Assembly (NCBI GenBank): GCA_963210315.1
Contig: OY723239.1
Span: forward strand, 1,397,501 to 1,461,500
DNA: 64,000 nucleotides
Direction of reading: 5' to 3'
From: Rhynchopus euleeides
Lineage: Eukaryota; Euglenozoa; Diplonemea; Diplonemida; Diplonemidae
Shown one piece after another: positions 44,670-55,400 of the stretch. Made by a program: the position numbers and the translations under genes. The notes under the pieces were generated by a model. The model worked only from the letters and a program-made list of their open reading frames with translations, had not been told where the DNA came from and made no database searches. Each line of letters begins with the position of its first letter. Position 1 is the stretch's first letter.

Positions 44670-45593
44670 CCGGGCATAGACCCCGATAAGAGGGGGTCGG
44701 GGGTCGGGGGGGTCAGGGGTCGGGGGTCGGGAGGGGGTCCGAGGGGGTCGCCTTCCTATTTCCTTGAGGAATTTGCCTGAATAGGGACCACCAATAAGGG
44801 GTGTTCATAGGCACCCCATGGCTAAAATGACCCCACTGCGATCCGCACAAACTCCAAACATTCAAAAGAACGGGTTTTTGAAAAACCCGAGGAGGGGGTC
44901 GGGGAGGGTGCCGCTGGGTGGGTGAGTAGGGTGGCATGGTGTGTGCCTCCCAGGCATCTCCTCCCATGACTATTCCTGGATCAGACCCACATTTCATGAG
45001 TGAAGCTTGGTACTTCTATCCACGAAATGACCCATTACGATCCGCAGAAGTCCCAACTATTCAAAAGGACAGGGTTTTGCAAACCCTGTGTGGGGGGTCG
45101 GAGGGGGTCGGGAGGGGGGCCGACCCCTCATACTCCGACCCCTGAGTTTGCAACCCCCCATTTTCCGACCCCTGAGAAATAGTGCAAAAGTTCTGACCCC
45201 CAAGTTTCAGACCCCCATTTTCTGACCCCTCCGACCCCCGTATTCTGACCCCCGAGAACAATGGGGGGTCGGGAGGGGGGCCGACCCCCTCTGACCCCCA
45301 TATCCGACCCCCCCATATCCGACCCCTCGATTCCGACCCCCGGGTTTCCGACCCCCCATTCTCGACCACCTCCGCATTTCAGAGGTGTTGTGTGGCACCT
45401 ACACCAACAAAGTGACCCCACTACGATCCGCACGGAGCCCGAACAATGCAACAGAGGGAGAAACCCGCGTTTCCTCGGAAAAAACCCAGGGGTTTTCTCA
45501 GATATTTGGGGGGGGGGGGTCTTTTATAAGAGGGGGTCGGGGGTCGGGGGTCGGGTGGGGTCAGGGGGTCGGATTCTTATCGGGGTCTCTGCC
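44670..45593. mobile_element. Element K: TCCGACCCC-repeat element
   Basis: The right end before TA (45594-45595), reversed, reads GGCAGAGACCCCGATAAGA; the left end reads GGGCATAGACCCCGATAAGA near 44673. Inside are dense GGGGTCGG / CCGACCCC repeats (44690-44750, 45085-45365, 45530-45575) in both orientations. Three copies of the conserved ATGACCCCACT...GATCCGC box also lie within (44824, 45024, 45410). The left boundary is blurred by a G run. Confidence 0.55.
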
Positions 45594-45608
45594 TAGGGGG
45601 GGGGGGTA

Positions 45609-46756
45609 GGGGGGGTCAAATGCCACCCTTTTACGTGGACAAACACGATTTTTCAAAAAACCGGCGCAGAGGCCCCAAAGCCCCCGTAAACCCTCCAAAC
45701 CCCCCCAGATCGGTCCGGAAACCCATCGAACCCCACTTTTCCACCATTCCGGGCACCTCAGGTGCCCGAATTGGGGTACCTAAATTTTGTGCCACCGTTT
45801 GGTACCGGACAGTGCCACTGTGTGGGAGGTTGGAAAAGAAAATGCCCCAACACACCACATCTGAGGGTTGCAATGCATGTTGCTTGCCAACCACGTCATC
45901 CGGTGGGTGTCAGGCGCTATGTAGGTGGCATTAGCCAGGTCTTCGATGAGTTCTGGCTTGTATATGTACCTCCCTGCCACCATGCACCGGGAGGCTGCCT
46001 GTAGGTACGGAACAAGTCCAGATGGTCGTGTGATTCCTGTGCAGCAGTGCTCCACAACCGGGATGTGTTGACAACGACTGTTGCAACACGAGCTGTACAT
46101 TCCGGGAACACACGAAGTGCGCTGTCGTGGTACCCATTGTGCCAGAATTGGTAGTTGCTGCGGTCTACTTTGCCTGGCCCAAGAGCACTGGTACTGAACG
46201 GTGCAATATGCGTGGCGAGGTGAATGCAACGGAAGGGCGCAAAGTCAATACAGCTCTCGGATGGCGGGTGGTGGTGCCACTAGTGTGTGACGTTCACTCG
46301 AGGATACAACGCATCACAATGAATCAGCAACCGTGGACCGAGTACAATACGCTCTCTGTGGCTGGTGTGGGGGACAAAGGCAGTGCCTGTGCCGCAGGCA
46401 GGGAGGTACATATACAAGCCAGAACACATCGAAGACCTGGCTCATGCCACCTACATAGCGCCTGACACCCACCGGATGACGTGGTTGGCAAGCAACATGC
46501 ATTGCAACCCTCAGATGTGGTGTGTTGGGGCATTTTCTTTTCCAACCTCCCACACAGTGGCACTGTCCGGTACCAAACGGTGGCACAAAATTTAGGTACC
46601 CCAATTCGGGCACCTGAGGTGCCCGGAATGGTGGAAAAGTGGGGTTCGATGGGTTTCCGGACCGATCTGGGGGGGTTTGGAGGGTTTACGGGGGCTTTGG
46701 GGCCTCTGCGCCGGTTTTTTGAAAAATCGTGTTTGTCACCCCCATTTGACCCCCCC
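45609..46756. mobile_element. Element G, copy 2
   Basis: A 1,148-bp unit between TA at 45607-45608 and 46757-46758. Its loop is nearly identical to that of copy 1, while the outer tips (the CCACCCTTTTACGTGG and GGGGGTGAC types) are on opposite sides. At two places both arms differ from copy 1 in a matched way. Confidence 0.88.
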
Positions 46757-46841
46757 TAGGGGGGGGGGCTCCTGGCGGAGAGGGGTCCCGCATAGTTGTC
46801 GTACCTCGTTCGGAGCCAACACACCATACTTCGGCTGCCCC

Positions 46842-47665
46842 AAGTGAAAGAGATCACTGGGGACCTTTCCTCTGCGTCAAACTGTGTCGGTTTGCCTTGC
46901 TCTTTTGTGAGGCGACACACTTTTCTGCACTTCTAAGCGAAGGCCCCCAATAGAACCCCACTGCAGTTGGAGGGTAACATATTGATCATACGAAGACACG
47001 TGTGGCGTGAGGTGCTGGAAGCGGACGGCACTGATGATTGCTGATTTATTAGATTGCACGCACCTGCATCAGGCCCCTAGTGAAAGAGATCACTGCACTC
47101 GAGAGGGTAACATATTCATCACATGAAGACACGTGTGACGTGAGGTGCTGGAAGCGGACGGCACTGATGCAAGGAGGCACGACCCTCACCCTGCCGCAAG
47201 AGCAGACTAGTCATCATGCCTGCTCCAACGTGTCATCCGCTTCCAGCCTCTCGCTGCACGGTTGACGTGCAGGGCACCGATGAAGCACAAAGCGAGGGGA
47301 AGGGATGCGGCATTCCACGTGAGGGGCCAGGGGGGGGGAAGCAGGTTCCAACAAAACACACCCTGTCCCTCATCAGGCTGAAAGCCCGATGTGTGGGTGT
47401 CGACACAGAAGATCTCGCCTCACCCTCCCACGGAGAGCCAGCCGATCGTGCGTCAGACATGCCTCCGGGACCCTTCCATGCATAGAACTGGCGGCGCTCT
47501 CAGCGGCAACCTGACCCAGTGTGATCGCACCCCACTCAGACGGGTTCCATCATCGTCCGCGGCGGGAAGCTGTCGTCGTTGCTGCGCTCGCCGTGGCCGG
47601 CACCACCGATTCTCCGAGTCTTCAGGCGCACCAGGGGCACAGACAACCTACGCCATGGCGGTGCC
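46842..47665. repeat. 3' flank of the DUF4116 gene, segmentally duplicated
   Basis: The sequence from about 46960 to the gene end matches 59805-60257 in order and orientation. It includes an AGTGAAAGAGATCACTG tandem unit (46842, 47079) and a reversed R3 copy at 46873-46950. No gene. Confidence 0.75.
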
Positions 47666-49342
47666 CTATGGCCCAGAGGCCACAAGGTCTGGCAGGGCAG
47701 GGCTGGCGTGGTCGGCGTTCTGTGCGTTGACACGCACTGCAGCAAGCACCACCTCACGGTCTGCCTGCAGCTCTGCACTGGCAAAAGGGAGCAGCACAGG
47801 GGGGTCGTCGCACTCCTCGTCCTGGGAGAAGGCGGCAAGGGCTGCCTGCCTGTCAGCGCGCACACTGTCCCCCGCATAGACGAAGTTGCGTGGATCGGCA
47901 CGGATGGCAGCAAGCGCCACGTTGAGGTCGTCACGCAGCGCAGCCGACATGGTGACAAACAGGCGGGGGCTCCCTGCAACAGCTGCCATTGCAACGTCCT
48001 TGTCCTGGCGCAGGGGGCCAGTGATGGACACATACGTGTCAGGAGCGCCGGCGATTGCCTGCATCACGAAGGGTTTGTCAACCCGAAGCACCTCACTAAT
48101 GTCACTGAACTCAACTGCGCCATTGGAGAGTGCACTCTTGATGACCTCCTTGTCCTCCTGCAACGCTGCACTCAGCAGGTGGAATTCCTTCAGCGTGAAA
48201 GGAGGTACCCTCATGACGACCTCCCTGTCACCTCGCAGCGCCCCGCAAAGATCACTGAAATTGACTCCGCCGTAATCGCATGCCTTCATGACAATCTGCT
48301 TGTCCCCTCGCAGCACCTCGCTGAGATCACCGAATTCGACCCGGTAGTGTTCGAGCTCCCTCATGACGACCTCCTTGTCCCCTTGCATCGCCTCGCTCAG
48401 CATACTGAAGTTGAATGTGCCATGATCAAGTGCTGCCATGATGAGCTCTTTGTCCTGTTGCAATGTCGCGTCCAGTTGGTGGAATTTCAGAACGCCATTG
48501 GTGTGTATGTGCTTCATGACAACATCTTTGTCGCCTCGCAGCGACTCGTTAAGATCCCCGAAATGCACTACAACATAATCGAGTGCCACCATGGCGACCT
48601 CTTTGTCCTGCTGCAGCGCCTTACTGAGATCACCGAACTTCACTGGGACACGACCAAGTACCTCCATGACGACGTCTTTGTCCTGCCGCAACGTTGCGCT
48701 CAGTTGGTGGAAATCCCTCAGCATGTTGTAAGGAAGTATTTTCATGACGACCTCCTTGTCCCCTTGCAGCGCCTCATTGAGATCATCGAACTTCACTAGA
48801 ACACTACGATCAAGTGCCTTCATGACGACCTCTTTGTCCCCTTGCAGCGCCTCACTCATATCACCGAACTGCACTGTTGCATGAACAAGTGCCTCCATGA
48901 TGACCTCTTTGTCCCCTCGCAGCGCCTCACTCAGATCACCGAACTTCACTGGGACACGACCAAGTACCTCCATGACGACGTCTTTGTCCTGCCGCAACGT
49001 TGCGCTCAGTTGGTGGAAATCCCTCAGCGTGTTGTCAGGAAGTATCTTCATGACGACCTCCTTGTCCCCTTGCAGCGCCTCGTTGAGATCATCGAACTTC
49101 ACTAGAACATTACAATCAAGTGCCTCCATGACGACCTCTTTGTCCCCTCGCAGCGCCTCACTCATATCACCGAACTTCACTGTGACATGACCAAGTGCCT
49201 CCATGACGACCTCTTTGTCCTCCTGCAACGCTGCGCTCAGTTGGTGGAAGTTTTTCAACATTTTGTACGGAAGTGCCTTCATGATGATTCCTTTGTCCCC
49301 ACGCAGTGCTTCATTGAGATCACCAAACTTCACTGGGACACG
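47666..49342 (-). pseudogene. DUF4116 protein gene, 3' part (split by retrotransposon)
   Basis: The downstream part of a host gene whose 5' part is at 58184-59105. It encodes about 555 residues of tandem DUF4116-type repeats of some 24-27 residues with the pattern FGDLSEALRGDKEVVMEAL. The C-terminal stretch (YAGDSVRADRQAALAAFSQ, then SAELQADREVVLAAVRVN) is the most canonical. Counting one copy of the target duplication, the two parts would make a continuous frame of 863 codons including the TAG stop, so the insertion is the only obvious defect. DUF4116 has no established function; such solenoids are usually taken as interaction scaffolds. Confidence 0.85.
49333..49342 (-). repeat. Target-site duplication, 3' copy
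   Basis: CGTGTCCCAG on the minus strand, identical to 58184-58193. It marks the 3' boundary of the retrotransposon. Confidence 0.9.
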
Positions 49343-49434
49343 TCGTATTGCAATTTGGGTTAGCGTGCTGGCATCGCAGCCTGGCCCCGAAGGACCATAC
49401 CGTGAGGAACCGGGCCCGCTATCCTACTCTTGCT

Positions 49435-52400
49435 CTACGTGACACCACACGGTTTCGCTCTCCTCCTCGTTGCGCTGTAAAGGAGGGGGGACACACACAC
49501 ACTGGAAGCCGGAGATTGCGCCTGCTGATACTGAGGCGCAATCTTCGCGACGACGCGTTGAAAAGAGCGCGGAATAGCCGCCGAACGAAAGATGGTGGGA
49601 GAGGGGATGCAGCGGGTGCGCTTCGGAACCGCACGCAACACCTGCTTCTGGAGGAAACGAGAACGAGAAGGACGGACAGCACGTGTCTTGCGCTCCAAGA
49701 AGCGCAAGGCCTGTGAGGCCCGTGGGAAAGGGGAAGGCACGCCTGATCTAGCTGTGCTGATGATCGTGCGGGAGGAAGGAAAACCTGCTCTGTTGTTATG
49801 AAACGAGCATCGCTCCAGGGCAGATTCGTCTGCCTCCCGCATGTGCGCTACACGTTTCTGCGCGCGGGGAACCGAGGACTCAGAAGGGGAGGAAGGGGAG
49901 AAAGGAAGTCGACGCCCCACGTAAGGGCTCGGCGACGTGCACTCGTGGGAGAGCGTGTCGCCCCCCTGGTGAGACGGCGTTTCTGCCTGCCAGTCGGGAA
50001 GAGAGGGGGTTGCAGTGTCTAAAGGCACTAGGGGCTCCTGACATGGAGAGGGTGGTGGGGGTGACACAGTGTCTGATGGGGGACTAAGCCGAGTGTCGAC
50101 GGGCTGAAAGCCCGGCGAGTCATCCACAACAAGGGAAGGTGCAGGCGAGAGAGGAAGGGGGGAAGCAAGTTCTGATGGGGACATGATACTATCCTCGTCA
50201 GGCCGAAGGCTTGACGCTGAAATCGGTGAACCAGGGGACACGGGGGGTTGAGGTTCTACTCTTCTGTTGTTAAAGGAGCGTTGCCCCAGGGCAGATTCGC
50301 CTGTCTCCTGTATGGGTGCTACCCGCTTCTGCGCGCGGGGCACCGAGGACTCAGAGGGGAGAGAGGGAGAGAAAGGAAGGCGGCGCCCCACGCAAGGGCT
50401 CGGAGATCTCCGTTGCGTGGCGCTCTCTGGGAGGGGCGGCGAGCCCGACTGCGGGGTCTGTAGCCCGTCCAGCAGGTCTGTGTGCAGCACGAGCTCCGGA
50501 GCCGGAGAGGGCGCCGGAGGCGGTGCTGTATCTGCTGGTGGAGCGAGACGAGCATCATCAGGCTGGGAGCCCGACGATTCATCCGCATCAAGCGTAACGT
50601 GCTCTGCACCCATCTTACGCGGGGTAGGGGAAGCAGGGGTATTCATTCGAGGGGAAGGCGAGAAAAGAAAACCAGGGAATTCGCGTGGGGTCAACGCAGA
50701 TGACTCCGCAGAAGAACCCAACTCGCCCTCACTGGGCTGATCGTCGGGGCAGCAAAGAGCCAAATGCTCAATCACGCCCGGCCAAAGAAGAAGAAGAGAC
50801 GCACACATGTCCCACTCTGGCTGTCGCACACACACTATCCCAGCCCCCCAGAGGGACGGGCCCTCGTCAGAGTGATCTAAACAAATGGCGGTGCGTTTCA
50901 CGGCATCCTGCCCCATCGAGTCCTCGTCGGAGGCGTCCAGAACGATGGCGGTGCGTTTCACCGCAGCCGCAGCCGTCGTGTCGCTATCCATCTCAGACGA
51001 GGGAGGGACTTCCTCGCTGGTGGAGCCCGCATCTGCAGCGTCGTCTCCATCATGCTCAGTGGCACCAGAGCTGCCCTCCTCTCCCTCGCTGTCAGAGTCG
51101 TCTTCGCAGCTGCTGCTGTCGTCATCCGTGCTCGCAACTTGGTCGACCCTGGGGGCGCGCCCATGGTGGCCGGCCGCGCAGCATGTCTTCACATTGGCGC
51201 AGGTGCCGCATCGCGTCATGTGGTGTGTCTCACAACACATCACCTTCAGGCCGTCCGCGTGGTGGTGGTGGACGCGGCAACACGCAGCTATCGTCAGTGC
51301 GTAATTCCGCTTGGCATTATCGCACTCGTCGCATTTCGGTTTCGAATGCGCGTTGCACACTTTCCGGGGGCCCAGAGACGTGCTCGCGAGCGACCGCGGC
51401 ACTGGTACGGGTATAGCGCTGCGCGGCGGGGGCGGGCGTGGCCCATCCCATTGTGAGGCTCGCGTGGTCCGGGGGATCCCAGTGTAGTCTGGGAACACGT
51501 TTGTTCCCCACCTCACGATATTGCCGTCTGCATCGACGCCTGCGGCCGCACATGCCTGTTCTGCACTCGCCTCTAACGCCGCGATCGTCTCTGCGCCACC
51601 TGCGAACACGGGCCGGGGTGTCATCCCGCCCCAGACCTCTCCAGCGCCTACCGAGCAGAGGGAGCCGACCCGGTCCTCGCGTCGCGCAGGCCACGGGGTA
51701 GGAAGGCTTAGCTGGTCGCATAGCCTCTTCAGGCAGCCCATCATCGTCCAGAGGAGGTTGCCACGCTCGGCCATCGCGGGGTTGGAGGTTCGTGCCGAGC
51801 GCTCCGAGGGCTGTAACGCCTTCCCTGTGAAGATTTCGAAGTCAAGGGCGAGCTCGATGTTCGACACCGTGCCTTGCTTCGTCCATTGGAGCGCTGCGAG
51901 CCACGCAAGTATCGCCCTGAGAGACGCAGCGCTATACGGCCACAGCCGCGCTGCTGGCTTCTCTGGGATACTGGATACGTCGAAGTCAAAAGCCTCTGCC
52001 GGCCAGGAGAGAGCAGCCGTCCAGGGGTGCACGAGGGGTCCAGCGCGCCGCATCTTCGCCTCGAGCTCCCACCGCTTCAGCACGATGCGCCCCATCAGCG
52101 TGTGCAGCAAGGTCTCGTCTACCTGGAATCCCTCTGGCACCACGCCGTATCTCGCAAGGCACGGGGGCCACCCTGAGCGGTCCAGCTGCAGCAGGGGTTC
52201 GTACTGAGGTTGAGACCTGACGGAGTCAAACGCACTGCATGCCCACCAAAGGTGATCGGGCGTGTCACTGTCCGCACCATCGCAGTGTACACACAGCTTG
52301 GGGTCCCGTACGTCTGCCTCTTCAGCCGCCGGATCGGACACGATATCCCAGTCGAAGGAATCCTGAGAACCGAGCAGATCGGCGTCTCCCTGCTCCTCGT

Positions 52401-55400
52401 CCTCCTCCTCTTCGTACTCGCACTCCTCCTCTTCCTCAGCTTCTTCATCCTCTTCGTCCCCTTCCATAGCCGCGTCAGCAGCCGGTGAGGGAGATGGGGC
52501 ATGGGATGAGGAGTCCGACGTCTCGTCTGTCGTCGCACGCCTGCCAGAGACGTAGGCGCCGTTGCGCCCCCATCGTGTCGCGAAGAAGACACCACCAGTA
52601 AGCACCACCGTCAGCGCCCGCGAGAGGTTCCCGTCCTTCGTCTCCAGGCGGAGCGCGTTCGTCCTGTCGTAGTCCACACCGTTTTCGATCCCCGAGAAGG
52701 AAGGACGGTGCTTCGCCAGCGCCTTCCAGCCCTGCCGCCGCAGATTGTCGCGCAGCGCATGGTTCCGGGAGGACCGTGGTTCACCGGCGAGACACATATC
52801 CCCGATGGCACAGTCACGGATGTCGTCGCCCCACTCTAGTCCAGCAGCAGGGAGGGCGACCGAGATCGCGATGCCCACAGGGCCGAGGGCGTCAGCAGAG
52901 GAGAGGGTCGGGTGATCCTCGTACAGCACAGCGATTCGGTTCATCCTGTCCACCATGTGTGGGATGCGCACACACGTGTCGAAGAGATTGCACAGGATCC
53001 GGTAAGAGTTGGCTATCGCCGGATCTACACGGTGGGCTTTGTGCAGGATGGTGAGCATCGCGCCTACACTGCGGGAGGGGTGCTTGACGCCGAGGATGCC
53101 TGTCGTTAAACGGCTTCGAAGACGCTGCGTCGCCGTCTTCGACAGAGGGGCAAACGCTCCGCCCGACACCGTGCTCGACACGACATTCGACGCCACAATT
53201 TCCGCCCGTTGTCGTGTGCTCAGCGGAGAGGTCGGAAGTCGCATGAGCAGGGGTTTGTGGCTCTCGAGTCGCGCGTCGTTGCGGCGCACCTGTACCTTGT
53301 CAGAGACGCAGGCCTTTGCACCGAGGATCTTCGACGCTGTCTCAGTCGGGAGGATGTTGTCCTGAACACGCACCTGTCCCACGTATGGGTGTCGCCTCCT
53401 GAAACCCGACGAGCCCCTCGGGATCCCCATCGCCACCGTCTTCTTGACGTTGAGGGCCATGCCGGTGATGTTGCAGAAGCCTACCACGACATCGACAGCC
53501 TGCTGCACCGACGCCTCATCCTCCTGAGATACAAGCGTCCCATCGTCGGCGAAGGACTGCGAAGACACTGATGGCACGCGCACGTCGACGGCCTTAAACA
53601 TGACCGAGAGGAGGGCGTTGATCAGGATGACCGATATAGGGCAGCCCTGCAGGATCCCGTTGGTCACCTCGAAGCGCCCGCCAACACCTAAGGGCAGCTT
53701 GAAGCGTCTCTTCAGCCCACTGTACATCGTTTTGAGGGGGCGCAGGATGCGCTGGTGCAGCCCCATGGCCTCCGCCAGCTCCAAGACGAGCTTCTGGGGT
53801 ACCCGGTCGAAGCACTTCTGGAAGTCCAGGGCCAGCAGGTACAGCTGTTTGGAATCATCCAGGAGGGTCTCCTCAATCAGAGTCGTCAGTTCGTTAAGGA
53901 CATCCTCGCACCTATGCCCCTGGCGGAAGCCGTGCTGCGTGTCCAGGGCCCACGTCTCCTGCCACTTCATTATGTCGATGAGACGGCGGCACGCCCACAG
54001 GCGGTAGACCGCACTGGTGACCGTGATAGGCCGGAGGTTCGTAGGCGAGAGGTCTTCGCTCTTCGGGATCAGCGACACCAGGGCCGTGAGCAGCCCCTTC
54101 GGCCATTTCCCCGTCCGTTCCACCAGGTTGAAGAAGGCAGCAAACCCGTCCATGAGAGGGAGGGGCAGCCGCTGCAGCTCGTCCATGCGCCAGCCGTCGA
54201 CACCACACGCAGCAGACTTCTTTTTCCTCCGCTTCAGCATCTCCAGCAAGTCGGAGCCGCTGACGTCTTCCACCTGCATAGGGTGCTTCTCGAACAGCCC
54301 GTCGTACTCCCGTGCGAAAGGCGCAAACTCCGGCTCCGCCCTGTCGCCCGTGTACATCCGGTGGATGGGCGCCCAGGCTTCCATGAGGATGGCGTCCATT
54401 TCCGACACCTTCGCCGTCAGTTCACCGTTCCCCTTCTTCACCGTGTCGGCGGCTTGGCCCGGGCTACCCTTCAGGACAGTCACAAGGCTTTTGCGGTCGG
54501 AGGCGAACATCTGGCGCACAGTCCCCCGCCAACGCTGTTTCCGCGCCTTGCACGCCTCTCGGTTGATGTCGTGAAGGCGTCCGCGCACAGCATGCAGCAG
54601 CTTCTTCACAGTCGCGACGTCGGGGACGGAGCCCAGCAGGTGGCTCGTCACCCCACACTCCTGAGGTAGTTCACGTAGGACGTTGCGACACTTGCGCCAG
54701 CAGCGGACAAGTTGCCCCGACACCGCGCCCGGACCACTTTTTACGCAGGAGCGAGCGCGCACGTAGTGCTCCATGCGGCTGATGGTCGCGCTGTACCTCA
54801 GCTCCTTCGCCGTCGCGACTGTGCCCAAGGTGGCGGAGCTCGGCGCCGCCACACGTACCCGCTGCGGTTCTCGCGCTGCGCCCCTCCCGAGGTATGACCG
54901 CTCCTCTGACGCCGCCACCTCGCTCCCGTCCAGCAGATGACGCTCGCACATCCCAGAAAGGATCATCCACGCATCCTCGACTGCTTCCCGTTTCACCGCG
55001 TCGTAGAACGGCGCAAGGTCGGGTGGCTCCGGGGGTGTCTCGTCCGCGTCAGGTGACCGGGGGGGTGCAGGAATTGCACGGGGCACCTTGTACCTCAGGG
55101 TCTCCTGCGCGAAGGCGAGCGAGTCCAGCGTGACACTCACCAGCGAGTGGTTCGGCACCCCAGCCAGCGAGGTCGAGCAGCTCACGAAACTTTGCGCTGC
55201 GATTCGGTTCATCAGGACGTAGTCGATTCGCGAGCTGGCACGTGTAGAGGTGTAGGTCGGCGGGGGGTCACCACCGCTCCTCGTAGCCTGGAGCACCGCT
55301 GCGTCGACCCACTCATTCTCCAGCGCTCTGCGGAGGGTCGGCGACCGCGCAACATCCGTGTTGAGGTCCCCCAGTACCACCGCTGGAGCACCACCCACCT

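Noticed and set aside
46842-47100. CRISPR-like array of AGTGAAAGAGATCACTG repeats
   Set aside because: Only two or three copies, unequal spacing, and the spacers are themselves repeated; it is a tandem duplication in a eukaryotic flank.
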